64,000 nucleotides of DNA, taken from positions 1,255,189-1,319,188 of the forward strand of contig LSRY02000026.1 of assembly GCA_001643675.2 (NCBI GenBank), given 5' to 3'. The notes under the pieces are model-generated. The model was given only the letters and a program-made list of their open reading frames with translations, had not been told where the DNA came from and ran no database searches. Source of the DNA: Monocercomonoides exilis (taxonomy: Eukaryota; Preaxostyla; Oxymonadida; Polymastigidae). The position numbers and the translations under genes are program-made. How positions within the stretch are numbered: position 1 is the first letter of the stretch; every line of letters starts with the position of its first letter. Below are positions 24,210 to 36,700 of the stretch, one piece after another.

Positions 24210-24282
24210 GCCCGCTGAGGGGGTCGAACCCTCGACCGTTAGATTAAGAGTCTAACGCTCTACCGTACTGAGCTAAGCGGGC
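24210..24282 (-). tRNA. tRNA-Lys (CTT)
   Basis: 73 nt on the minus strand. Acceptor GCCCGCT pairs with AGCGGGC. D arm TAGCTCAGT, anticodon stem TTAGA/TCTAA with loop CTCTTAA (anticodon CTT), T arm GAGGG/CCCTC with TTCGACC. No intron and no encoded CCA. Its 5' end (24282) lies only 8 bp from the TA that borders the pogo-like transposon at 24293. Confidence 0.97.
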
Positions 24283-24870
24283 TCAACGGCTAGCGTGTCA
24301 AATACCCGGGAATAATTCCCTTTCTAATTATTAAAAAAAAATCAAACAAAAATAAATCCCATTTTGAGTTCGAAGCAAAATGTTCTTAGTGATTTTTCTT
24401 TCTAATATGAACAAGTTGACTTGAAACAACTTATGATTCAACTGTTCATTTGAATGTTTGTAACATTTTTTCTTTGTTTTATTCACTAACTTCTAATTCT
24501 TTGATAATTGCTTTTTCATATTTTTCATTCGATTATTCGATGAATCCAAACTAACGCAAAAACAACAGATGTAATTATTCACCACAATTCATGTGGAAGA
24601 ATGTACAAATGAGTTTTTATAAAATTCAACAAGTTTGTTATGTTTATTTTGTTTTGACATAAAAATTGAGTTTGTATTTTGTTTTTCTTATTGAATAAAA
24701 ATATTCGCTTATATGAATGTTTTCGTTGATTTTCTATTACGAATTCTTTCAAGTTATAAGCAATATAAAGTCTGTACTGAAATGTGCTAACGGGGAAGTT
24801 GAAAATCCAATATTCAATTATTTCGCCTATGTGATAACAAGTATCTTAATCAATTAACATGTAATTTAAC

Positions 24871-27800
24871 ATGACACATCTCAACATCATCCCTCTCAGT
24901 AACTGTCCACTCCTCACTGCCCAACACCACTCCGCTGCCTCCATCTGCTCCTCCACTTGCCAAGTCCAACCAGCAACAAAATCTCCACTTTTCCTCTCTG
25001 CCCATGCCTCCCTCGCACTCACAAACTTCTCCCTCGCCACCCCTCAACCAGCCATCTTCTCCTTCCTCCTCTTCTCCACACCAAACAGTCTCCTCTCAGA
25101 TCCCCACTCTCCGATCCCTGCCTCCTTCTCCATCTCCCACTCCTCTTTCTCCTCATTCATCTCCCTCATCCAGCCTTTCCTTTTTTCTCCTTCTTCCCTA
25201 TCTTCCCCTTCCCCTTCCCCTTCTCCATCCCTTTCCTTTTCTGCTTCATCTTTCTCATCCTCATCCTCATCATCTTCTTTTTCTTCTCCTTCTCCTTCAC
25301 CTTCTCCTTCTATTTCCTCTTCCTCTTCCCCTTCCCCTCTCCATATCCATCATCAATCCCATCCCCACCTCCAAATCCACCTCAACCTCCATTTCTCAAA
25401 CACCCTTTTCTCAAACATCTCATCTCCTCAATCCCATCCATCTCTTCCATCCCTTCCTTCACACTCACTCAACCCATTCACCTCAACCACCTCTTCCTCT
25501 TCTCTCTCTTCCACCAACACCTTCATCAATATAATCCCCTCCTTCTCTCTTCACTCTTCTTTCCACTTCCTCTCATCCACATACACTGTCTGGCACAGCT
25601 GGCTCATCCTCTCCCCTTTCTCATCTCTCCTTCGCTCCTCGTTCTCCTCTCCTCTTCACTCTGCAGGAGTCGCTGTAACTGACTTCTTTGCTCATGCACT
25701 CATCCATCAGCCTCTTACTCACGCTGAATCTTTTGCTCTTTCCTTGTCATTCGTCCATCCGCCTTTATCTGCCTTACAAACACTCCAAAGAACACAGTCT
25801 CCTTCTCATCCATATTCATGTTCATATTCTACCTCTTCTTCTTCTTCCATCTGTTCCTCTTCTTCACTCACCCCACCTACCGGCTATGATGAAAGCCCCT
25901 CTTCCTTCGCACCTTCTGAACAATCAAACTCACCCGACTCTCCCTCTGCCTTCCTCAGCCCCCTCTCTGCACATAAGTCTCTTTCTGTACGTGCTGCTGC
26001 CTCTCCTCTCAGAAGATCCACCGATTCTAATTCGGAAAGTTGGCTGCAGCCAATCCCGCCAACACCTTCAGACAGAATTGAAGGCATTGACGGCACAGTG
26101 GCTGTTCTCGAGACACTAAGCGAGATCGACGAAGCACGAAGTCCTGGGTTCAAGGCACGCACAAAACAGTTCGATTATCAATATGAAAAGATCACAACAC
26201 TCTCTGCGCTTTTAGCAGATAATGGACATTGCAGTGCAGATTAGAACAAGCTATTCTTCTTCATCATCATTCAAGGCATCATTGTCACATGCTTATATAC
26301 CAATTTGTGCTCTAACCTTTTCTTCACATCAGATTCAAAACTTGTGTGGTATATCCAACAGCTCTCAAAACACAGGTGCATATGCAGCTGCCTCAGCCAC
26401 AACTGCCCTGCCTCAGTCTGTCCTCCTCTTCTCCCCCATTATCTGCCAGTCTGCCCTCTTCCCTCTCCTCTCTCCACTCACCAAGGACATCGAGCTGCTG
26501 ATCACTCCAATTCTTTCCTTTGCATCGCAGCAGAAGGAGAGCAGAGCAGACAAAACAGCCAAGCAGCACTGCATGAACACCACAAACAGCAGCCAGCTGC
26601 CCTCTCAGCTGCTCAGCAGTACTGGCTAGATGCTCAGTGGTCACCGCATCCGGAAGATCAGCGAGGCAGACAGCGCAGCCCCATTGTCTCTGACGTCGAC
26701 GACGATGAACGAAGGTTTCATCACCAGCTGCGCCAGAACGTGTTCAGTCTGCTTGTCAATGCAGTCAATCCAATCATGTCTCCACTCGCATTCCACAAGG
26801 AAATGACTTCTTTGGCACAGAAAGGCTGGAAGAGAAAAGCAGTGCTTTGGGTTATCCACAGTCGGCTTCATCGTCTTCTGTATTGCTGGCTCCTGTTATG
26901 CCAACTTCTCCTTCATCTTCTTCCTCTTCTTCCACATCTTTTGCATCATCCTCGTCATCTCTTCCTCAAACAACGATGTATCTTCCCCCTTCTTTTCCCT
27001 ATGCTCTTCTCCCCTCTTTCTATTCCACCTTCATTTCCCGGCACCGCTCTATTTCTTCTGTCCGTGATGCCCTCTTCCTCCTCTCCTACACTATAAAACA
27101 AGCCTCCTTCGAGCACCGCATCATCAGCGCTGCGCAAAAGCGGAACTTTCCTGATTCCATTCTTCCACCTGATATGCTCTCTCTTCTCAACACAGAAGGT
27201 GACTTTGCAGAGAGTAAGGACTTCTTCTCGACAGTGGATGAAGGAGAGCTGAAAAGAGCAATTGGAAATGAAAATTCACTATTATTAGCTTTACTGTTTA
27301 TTTACTCAGAAATGATGGTGTACGATTCAGATGCAAATGGTTGAGACTTTGTGTGCTCACACAATGTCTGTGGAGGAAGAAATTTCCATACAAATACCAC
27401 CTTTTTCAGTCAAAGCTGCAATTCACAGCAAACAAATAAGAATCAAACAGGAAGAAACAATTCTTTATGTGAGATAAGCATCAATCCATTTGCTGATCCA
27501 TCCAACGAGATAATCGTGTCTTCTGAGCAGCAGAGGCCGCTTCAAGGAACAATCGGCGGCTTTCTGTTTGTGGCAGACAAGAATGGGATTAACGGATTCC
27601 GCAAAGCAGCTGTTGTGTCTACTCAACAGGCGAATGATCAGAAAGGGATGGGGATGATGGGGGTAGTATCAGCAGCAGCAATGGGGCTATCAACAATGGG
27701 CATTGGGATGTCCTCCTTCTCTGTGATGGCAACACAGTCACAGGCAGCATTCGCATCCATACGCGACACACAGCAGTCTGCGTGTATTCTCCCACAAACA

Positions 27801-29369
27801 GGCAGACACTCCTCATGTGCTCCTCTTCCTCTCTCCAATGTTCCCACTGCGATGACTGTCTCCTCCTTTCCACGTGGAGTGAGGTGGGACGGAGATGGAT
27901 GCAGCGGGCAGATCACACTTATCGACAATCTGACGTCACATGATGGCACTCAGAGGAGGGAAGCCAATCAGAGTCAGAATAGCAGCAACAACGGAACAGG
28001 GAATGAGAGGCAACACTCTCGTTCGAACTCAACCGAAACTTCATTTTCAATAATGAAGAAGCGAAGTGGGCTGGGCGCAGATGCGATGGAGAGAGACATG
28101 TTGTGTGCCAATCTGAGAGCTCTTTTCAGTGCGCCTGTGGTTGATCCATCAGTTTACACTGTTGTGGAAGAGCTTCCTCCATTCGAGCTGAACCAGCTGC
28201 TTCTGCACCTGTGCCTGTTCGACCCGCCCATTATCACGCGCGCTTTTCTGCCAGAAGACTCGCTTCTTGTGGTGATCGAGTGTGTGGGATTAGACGAAAA
28301 CTGCCTTTCCAGTGTTGGCAATGTGCCCAGCAGTGACTGCTTCCACTGGCTGCATCGCTTTGGTACTGTTCCTTCCTTTGGCAAGTGGGATGAGCAGTAC
28401 ACAGACAACATAAGCAAAATATACATCCTTCAGACGGCTGTGTCTGCTGCTCCGCCTGCACAGTTCTTTGTGAATGATACTTCCACTTTCTCATCATCTT
28501 CCTCCACCACCTCATCCTCCTCCTCTTCTTCGACAGGCGCGGCTCCTTCTCGTTCAAGTTCCACATCAAAATTAACCAACGCTCCATCTGACAATACACC
28601 ACCTCTTCAAAACTCTTCCTCCACGTTGTATGTGCCCTCAGTGAGAGAAGCCATTTTTGTGATGCATCCGAGCACATCCACAATGACTCCATCTTCTTCG
28701 AGTAAAGAAAACTACACTTCTGGTATCTCCCTCCTCCTTCTCCCAACAACCGCACAGCTTTCACCTTATTCCTCTTCCTCATTTGCTAAGCATTCTGCAT
28801 TCAACTCATCTCATCTCACTTATCTCCTCACTCTTCATCCTCCTCTTGTCGACTTTGGGCGCCCGTTTGTAATTGAGCAGCTCACCTCGTACGCCACGCC
28901 CAGGCAGCAAGTGACTGTAAAGGCGTCTTTTGAGCGATGTGGGCAGTCGATGGAAACGCGCATCACAGCCGTGCACAGACGGGGCCACGTGTTCAGCATG
29001 GCAAGGAGATGTGTGCTCAGAATGGCAAGTGCTGCTTCATCAGACGGAAAAGTCGCATCGGTGGGGATGTCAGCAGCAGCTGTGGTGAGCTTCGTGCAGG
29101 CGCTGAGTGAGATTTTGGAAGGTGTAGCTGTTGGTGGGATGAATGTGGCACATGGATCAGAACCGAAGGCGTGCTCTTCTGCTTCTCAACTAATCTCAAA
29201 GGCAGCTTTCAACAGAGATGAAAATGAGGATGGAGATACATTGTTGGGAGACAAAGTGCCTTCAGATGATGGGAGATTGTCTGTTCCTGCAAGAGCGCGC
29301 TCATCTTTATCTCCTCCTCCACCTCCTCAGCTTCCTTCCCTCAGCTCTTCCGTCAACCAGCTGGCTTAG
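24871..29369 (+). pseudogene. Ser-rich cargo gene, copy 1
   Basis: GC-rich block nearly identical to 33770-38266. Frame one (24871-26244) is Ser/Pro-rich, then acquires ordinary composition (RIEGIDGTVAVLETLSEIDEA). A second stretch, about 26305-27344 with a one-base slip near 26820, reads QYWLDAQWSPHPEDQ, then FPYALLPSFYSTFISRHR. An in-frame TGA (27342-27344) is followed in the same frame by 672 codons to TAG 29369 (ELPPFELNQLLLHLCLFDPP; FVIEQLTSYATPRQQVTVKA). I recognise no family. Differences between the copies at 26085-26150 are mostly at third codon positions, so the first frame was under coding selection. Splits could be unrecognised introns or decay. Pyrimidine-rich sequence keeps other frames open; those are not separate genes. 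Confidence 0.5.
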
Positions 29370-29724
29370 CAGCATCTTAACCCCTCAAATCTTTCAGTCA
29401 CAAACCCAGTTTCATGCTCCAACGAAAAGTTGTTTTAATGAAATGTATTTATCATATTTATCTGTGAAAGTTTTTTATAGAAAAATGCAGAAAACCTGAA
29501 CACTTCTTCAAGTTGAAATATCGAAATAATCGATTGAAATTTTCTTTCAAAAAAAGTTATGATATTTCTATTATGGAAACGAATAAAAGAGCCTTAATCA
29601 AGTTATTGTTAATATTCCCCCTTTGCTTTATTTTTGCGATGAGGAAAAAATAGATGAATATTTAGAAAATGAAAATCATCAAGAAGATGCAAGATAGAAG
29701 GCTGCCGAAGTAGAGAATGATTCA

Positions 29725-30410
29725 ATGACGCTTGATAACAATGCTGTTGGAATCAATGAAGTCAACAGGGAAGAGATGTTGCTTGAATTGTTGGATGCAA
29801 TGGAATCGAAGAAGCCAAGGCATGCAGATTTATTTAAGAACGGATTTGTTACGAAAAGCAGTATCTATCGTGCTGCAAAGGCAAGGAAGGAAGGGACATC
29901 TGCAGAATAAAACGACGCCCAATTCTGAACAGGCGAAACAAATCTTCATTCTTCTCAAACATTAAAGATTAAATACAACCTGGTGACTTTCCGTGCGCAT
30001 AACATGTGAGACATAGTTGGATTTTTCTTTCTTTTTTTTAAAAGTTTTGGATTTGTATCTTTTTGTTTGTATTTAAAAAGCAATAGACGTAGAAGCTGAA
30101 TTTCAACACAAGTCAACTCCAAATTTTTAAGTGTACTGCACTTGGCAATATTCTTTTATCAATTCGAATGAGTACCTTCACTTGGTCCATCTTATCCATT
30201 TGTCAGTTGAGAGAGCTACTCATTCAACAAGTAATGCCTTTTTCTTGGTTTGAAAAAAAGACAGACATTTATTTGATGAGCATCAGAACAAATCGGAATT
30301 AATTTATAATTTGGATGAAGTGTCTTCATTTGCATCTGATGTCAAGCCCTTTTTTGTAATCAGCTTTAAATGATCAAAAATTAAAGAAAAGCCTAAGTCT
30401 TTTCTTGCCC
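29725..30410 (+). pseudogene. DDE_1 (pogo/Tigger) transposase remnant, copy 1
   Basis: 29725-29910 matches the helix-turn-helix segment of copy 2 (LLELLDAMESKKPRHADLFK, then SSIYRAAKARKEG), but a 4-bp difference ends the frame. 30083-30350 still shows pieces matching 38989-39270 (the FNLDE region appears as YNLDE), then decays. The later catalytic blocks are absent. Non-functional. Confidence 0.8.
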
Positions 30411-30872
30411 TTAGGTGAAAATTCTGTACACAATTTATGTTATTTGAATATTTTCAACTGTTTTTTTATAAGGGATTGGTGAGAAATTGTTTATTGTTTC
30501 AAAAATTATACGCTTTATGTTTTAAATCATTGTTTTTTTTTCTTTCTGTTTTGATACATGTTATTTTTCAAGTTTCATTTTCAATCAAGTTGGAATTCAA
30601 ATTATTATTTTGAAACGTTTATTTTTTAATGAATGAGATAGAAATAAATTTATTTATTTTATTTTTCAAAAATTTTCTAATTTTTTTGAAACAATGCGAT
30701 GTTTGAAATTTTTTTATTAATAATAAAAGCATTTCCATGTCAATTGGTTAATAAGACATTAAAAATACTCTTCAGAAAAAAAAATAAAATAAAAAATAAT
30801 CGAGTTCCGGGTTTATGACACGTCCCGGATTTTTTACACACTAGCTAGCTGAACTTTTCTGAATTTATCTTA

Positions 30873-31440
30873 TCAATACGTATTGTATTAGTTAATTCGT
30901 ATTCTTTCCTTTATTTCCGTTTTGAGTCTATCAAAACGGTTTTCTGTCAATCTTTTTTGATCTTCAGAAAATTTTTAATATGTTTTTTATCTGATCATAA
31001 TTTTTTGTATCTTTATAATTTCTTATGAAATACAATGATCAAAGTTTTGAAACGCTGGAATCAGTAATTATAATTTATTAACGACACATTTATGAAGTGT
31101 TTGATTATCATCTTTCACTCTGATTCTGTGACATTTTTATCTCTAATGTTTTCGTTTTTTGAAGATGTGAGAGTTTTGTAATTTAAAAACGGATTGAATA
31201 TGTTTTCCCCATATAACTCTGAAGCTTTCCATTTATTGTTAATTGCGATTTTTGTGTTTTTCACAAAAAAATTTTCATATCAATAATGTTTGTTATGCTT
31301 TTTTATGAAAACAACAAAACAAGAGTTTTTTCTATGACGAAATTTATTGTTTTTTTATTTTTAACAAGAAAAAAATGAAAAGTTTCAAAACTGTTCATTG
31401 TTATATAATTTTTTGAGGTGTCTGAACAATAGAGGAAAAA
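30873..31440. other. AT-rich spacer
   Basis: No gene or repeat recognised. T-rich, short frames only. Confidence 0.6.
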
Positions 31441-31458
31441 TAATAATAAAAAACAGTT

Positions 31459-32991
31459 CTAATGTTGACAATTCAGTAAAAACTGAAGGGGTGTTTGATT
31501 AGGTTTTCTGGTTGAATTTTGTGTTGAAGATGACGAAGCGGATGAGGAAGATGATGGAATTAAAGGAAACTGTTGTGATGAAGGTGGAAAAAGTGTGCTA
31601 ACAGGTTTCCATTGATTTTGGATAAACCATGACAAAGAATTATCAGCATTTTGAGGCTGAATGTTGTGCTCGTCCCTTCCCCTACTCAGTAAGTCTGATC
31701 TCTGCTGCTCTCTTTGGATCATAACTTTCTCTTGTTCATTTTCTCTTCTTTCTTTGGCTTTTAATATTGCGTATGTCTCATCTGAGCTATCTAAAATAAA
31801 ATTAAATATTAATATGGGCAACGAGAAGGAAAAAAAGTCAATAAATCAGAAAATAAATGCAATATGGGTATTTAAGTGTTCAAAAAACTTGTTGATTCTG
31901 CAGTTAAAGACGTAATTGTGGGAGTTAATGAATCTTTTGGATTAAGTTTGTTTCTTAATCTGGCTAGGTATCTTTCATTTGTAAGGCTCTTTGCTTCCTG
32001 TTTTCGAAGATAATCGCTTATCATTCCATCCAAAAATCTTGAATTTGCTTGTGAGTCATTCGCAGTGAGTGGATTATGAAGAATATGAAAATTAGTTAGG
32101 CAGCAAGCCACATTAAAATAGTCAGCTATTCGATCAATTTCGAATATCCATGGTTTGCGAAAGATGGAGAAGAGTGTTTTCATCCTTCCAAAGAACCTTT
32201 CAACTATTACACGATGGGAAGCAAGCTCCTGTGTGCCAACGGGCTTTGTTATGATAGCGTCAAGGTCTGGTCTGGCACCAATATATGCAGAATCAGCTAG
32301 AATTTTAGAGCCCTCCAGTTTTGATTCAAACAATGGATAATGCTCTTTGAATATAACATAGTCATGCGTGGAGCCTGAGTAAATAGCGCTAATGGTGCTT
32401 GCTGTGCCAACCTTTGGGTTAACACCCACTTCTGCCTTGACACAGTAAATGTGGTGTTTTCCACTAAAAAACTTTTTTCCATATTCCAATCGACCCCCTG
32501 TCCGATTAGTCGGAATCATAGTGCAATCAAGCACTATTCCAACATCCTTCATGCCCTCTATTCTGTCTTTGCGGAACGACAGAAAAAGATCGGCCAAAGG
32601 CGCTCGAAGACGAGACACAATGGAATGAAGCAGTCTAACAGTCGCACTTTGATAGTCGAGTTTTTTTTGAGGCAAGGATGTTTGTGAGGGTACAAGAGCC
32701 GTGATGGAGAACATTCAAAAGCAAAAATAATTGCTCTTCCTGTGTGTTAATTGCTTTTGTTTTTCCCCGATGAGGAAGTGAATCATCTGGAAGCAGCCTT
32801 AGTAACATGTCAAATTCTGATCGCACAAAGCCCGTGAGTCAAAAGAATGCACGAGATGGGTCCTTCACATCTTTGTATGCACATTCGATAAGTGATAAGT
32901 TTTCTTTTCTTTTCGTTGATTCAAAATGTTCAGGGATTGCGTTTCTTCTTTCAACACATTCCAAAACATCCAAAAGTGGAGCTTGAGACAT
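31459..32991 (-). pseudogene. DDE_Tnp_4 transposase, copy B
   Basis: Starts at ATG 32991 (MSQAPLLDVLECVERRN). The catalytic acids are present: Asp in GIVLDCTMIP, Asp in LADSAYIGARPD, Glu in VERFFGRMK. The core ends near 31890 at an AT-rich intron-like stretch with acceptor TTATTTTAG, followed by the tail exon (SDETYAILKAKERRE, WFIQNQWKP, Ser-rich linker, TPLQFLLNCQH, TAG at 31459-31461). Two lesions: a TGA at 32839-32841 where copies A, C and D have CGA (Arg in FFRLTGF), and a one-base change in an A run near 32670 that shifts the frame. It lies between the two pogo-like elements in opposite orientation. I could not find its terminal repeats. Confidence 0.88.
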
Positions 32992-33144
32992 CTCAAAAAA
33001 TTGTTGAAAATTATGTCAACAAAAATACCCTTAATAAGGATACCATTTTTTATGATCACGATCCCATGATTAATGATATTGGACTTGACTCAATCAAAAC
33101 GGTTTTGAGTCTAACTTTTTGGTTTTATGAACTACTAATTGGAC

Positions 33145-33163
33145 TCAGACTGAGCTAACGGGT
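33145..33163 (-). other. tRNA-like 5' fragment with box A
   Basis: On the minus strand the sequence reads CCCGTTAGCTCAGTCTGAG. This matches the 5' part of a tRNA (compare GCCCGCTTAGCTCAGT of the tRNA-Lys at 24282) and fits the Pol III box A consensus at 11 of 12 positions. No anticodon arm or T arm follows. It may be a truncated tRNA or chance. Confidence 0.35.
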
Positions 33164-33769
33164 ATTGATTAAGTAATTTCGTTTAAGTTCTAGCGTGTCA
33201 AATACCCGGGAATAATTCCCTTTCTAATTATTAAAAAAAGATCAAACAAAAATAAATCCCATTTTGAGTTCGAAGCAAAATGTTCTTAGTGATTTTTCTT
33301 TCTAATATGAACAAGTTGACTTGAAACAACTTATGATTCAACTGTTCATTTGAATGTTTGTAACATTTTTTCTTTGTTTTATTCACTAACTTCTAATTCT
33401 TTGATAATTGCTTTTTCATATTTTTCATTCGATTATTCGATGAATCCAAATAAATGCAAAAATAACAGATGTAATTATTCACCACAATTCATGTGGAAGA
33501 ATGTACAAATGAGTTTTTATAAAATTCAACAAGTTTTTAAAGTTTAAATTGTTATCACACATTATTAAGTTTGGAATAAAATATTCTCATAGTGTGTGAA
33601 ATATTCACTAATATAACTGTTTTTATTGATTTACCGTTACGAATTCTTTCCAGTTATAAGCAATCAAAAGTCAATACTGAAATGTGCTCGCGAAGAAGTT
33701 GAAAATCCAAGATGCAATTATTTCGCCTGTGTGATAACAAATCTCTTAATCATCAACACCTCCTTGTGC

Positions 33770-36700
33770 GTGAACGATCTCAACATCATCTCTCTCGGCG
33801 GTTGTCCACTCCTCACTGCCCAACACCACTCCGCTGCCTCCATCTGCTCCTCCACTTGCCAAGTCCAACCAGCAACCAAATCTCCACTTTTCCTCTCTGC
33901 CCATGCCTCCCTCGCACTCACAAACTTCTCCCTCGCCACCCCTCAACCAGCCATCTTCTCCTTCCTCCTCTTCTCCACACCAAACAGTCTCCTCTCAGAT
34001 CCCCACTCTCCGATCCCTGCCTCCTTCTCCATCTCCCACTCCTCTTTCTCCTCATTCATCTCCCTCATCCAGCCTTTCCTTTTTTCTCCTTCTTCCCTAT
34101 CTTCCCCTTCCCCTTCCCCTTCTCCATCCCTTTCCTTTTCTGCTTCATCTTTCTCATCCTCATCCTCATCATCTTCTTTTTCTTCTCCTTCTCCTTCACC
34201 TTCTCCTTCTATTTCCTCTTCCTCTTCCCCTTCCCCTCTCCATATCCATCATCAATCCCATCCCCACCTCCAAATCCACCTCAACCTCCATTTCTCAAAC
34301 ACCCTTTTCTCAAACATCTCATCTCCTCAATCCCATCCATCTCTTCCATCCCTTCCTTCACACTCACTCAACCCATTCACCTCAACCACCTCTTCCTCTT
34401 CTCTCTCTTCCACCAACACCTTCATCAATATAATCCCCTCCTTCTCTCTTCACTCTTCTTTCCACTTCCTCTCATCCACATACACTGTCTGGCACAGCTG
34501 GCTCATCCTCTCCCCTTTCTCATCTCTCCTTCGCTCCTCGTTCTCCTCTCCTCTTCACTCTGCAGGAGTCGCTGTAACTGACTTCTTTGCTCATGCATTC
34601 ATCCATCAGCCTCTTACTCACGCTGAATCTTTTGCTCTTTCCTTGTCATTCGTCCATCCGCCTTTATCTGCCTTACAAACACTCCAAAGAACACAGTCTC
34701 CTTCTCATCCATATTCATGTTCATATTCTACCTCTTCTTCTTCTTCCATCTGTTCCTCTTCTTCACTCACCCCACCTACCGGCTATGATGAAAGCCCCTC
34801 TTCCTTCGCACCTTCTGAACAATCAAACTCACCCGACTCTCCCTCTGCCTTCCTCAGCCCCCTCTCTGCACATAAGTCTCTTTCTGTACGTGCTGCTGCC
34901 TCTCCTCTCAGAAGATCCACCGATTCTAATTCGGAAAGTTGGCTGCAGCCAATCCCGCCAACACCTTCAGACAGAATTGAAGGCATCGATGGCACAGTGT
35001 CAGTGCTGGAGACACTCAGCGAGGTCGACGAGGCACGAAGTCCTGGGTTCAAGGCACGCACAAAACAGTTCGATTATCAATATGAAAGATCACAACACTC
35101 TCTGCGCTTTTAGCAGATAATGGACATTGCAGTGCAGATTAGAACAAGTTATTCTTCTTCATCATCATTCAAGGCATCATTGTCACATGCTTATATACCA
35201 ATTTGTGCTCTAACCTTTTCTTCACATCAGATTCAAAACTTGTGTGGTATATCCAACAGCTCTCAAAACACAGGTGCATATGCAGCTGCCTCAGCCACAA
35301 CTGCCCTGCCTCAGTCTGTCCTCCTCTTCTCCCCCATTATCTGCCAGTCTGCCCTCTTCCCTCTCCTCTCTCCACTCACCAAGGACATCGAGCTGCTGAT
35401 CACTCCAATTCTTTCCTTTGCATCGCAGCAGAAGGAGAGCAGAGCAGACAAAACAGCCAAGCAGCACTGCATGAACACCACAAACAGCAGCCAGCTGCCC
35501 TCTCAGCTGCTCAGCAGTACTGGCTAGATGCTCAGTGGTCACCGCATCCGGAAGATCAGCGAGGCAGACAGCGCAGCCCCATTGTCTCTGACGTCGACGA
35601 CGATGAACGAAGGTTTCATCACCAGCTGCGCCAGAACGTGTTCAGTCTGCTTGTCAATGCAGTCAATCCAATCATGTCTCCACTCGCATTCCACAAGGAA
35701 ATGACTTCTTTGGCACAAAAGAGGCTGGTGGGGAAAAGCAGTGCTTTGGGTTATCCACAGTCGGCTTCATCGTCTTCTGTATTGCTGGCTCCTGTGATGT
35801 AAACTTCTCCTTCATCTTCTTCCTCTTCTTCCACATCTTTTGCATCATCCTCGTCATCTCTTCCTCAAACAACGATGTATCTTCCCCCTTCTTTTCCCTA
35901 TGCTCTTCTCCCCTCTTTCTATTCCACCTTCATTTCCCGGCACCGCTCTATTTCTTCTGTCCGTGATGCCCTCTTCCTCCTCTCCTACACTATAAAACAA
36001 GCCTCCTTCGAGCACCGCATCATCAGCGCTGCGCAAAAGCGGAACTTTCCTGATTCCATTCTTCCACCTGATATGCTCTCTCTTCTCAACACAGAAGGTG
36101 ACTTTGCAGAGAGTAAGGACTTCTTCTCGACAGTGGATGAAGGAGAGCTGAAAAGAGCAATTGGAAATGAAAATTCACTATTATTAGCTTTACTGTTTAT
36201 TTACTCAGAAATGATGGTGTACGATTCAGATGCAAATGGTTGAGACTTTGTGTGCTCACACAATGTCTGTGGAGGAAGAAATTTCCATACAAATACCACC
36301 TTTTTCAGTCAAAGCTGCAATTCACAGCAAACAAATAAGAATCAAACAGGAAGAAACAATTCTTTATGTGAGATAAGCATCAATCCATTTGCTGATCCAT
36401 CCAACGAGATAATCGTGTCTTCTGAGCAGCAGAGGCCGCTTCAAGGAACAATCGGCGGCTTTCTGTTTGTGGCAGACAAGAATGGGATTAACGGATTCCG
36501 CAAAGCAGCTGTTGTGTCTACTCAACAGGCGAATGATCAGAAAGGGATGGGGATGATGGGGGTAGTATCAGCAGCAGCAATGGGGCTATCAACAATGGGC
36601 ATTGGGATGTCCTCCTTCTCTGTGATGGCAACACAGTCACAGGCAGCATTCGCATCCATACGCGACACACAGCAGTCTGCGTGTATTCTCCCACAAACAG

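Larger units (their letters stand above)
24293..30841 (+). mobile_element. Pogo/Tigger-like transposon with cargo, copy 1
   Basis: The core terminal inverted repeats are GCGTGTCAAATACCCGGGAA at 24293 and, at the other end, GTGTGTAAAAAATCCGGGAC read inward from 30841. TA flanks both sides (24291-24292, 30842-30843), as expected for Tc1/mariner/pogo elements. Inside are a GC-rich Ser-rich cargo block (24871-29500) and remnants of a DDE_1 transposase (29730-30410). Compared with copy 2, the right end shows extra TIR-like sequence outside the core (GAAC..AAATT motif to about 30872). The matching sequence on the left is absent, replaced by the tRNA-Lys flank. The exact left boundary is therefore open. 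Confidence 0.8.

Noticed and set aside
24957-26119. Overlapping Pro/Leu/Phe-rich ORFs in the cargo (also 33712-35120)
   Set aside because: Pyrimidine-rich sequence keeps all three plus frames open. The third-position pattern of differences between copies supports only the Ser/Pro frame.
10261-32841. TGA as a Trp codon throughout
   Set aside because: In copy B the TGA aligns with a conserved Arg (CGA) in three relatives, and copy C ends at TGA exactly where the family ends. Simple TGA=Trp does not fit.
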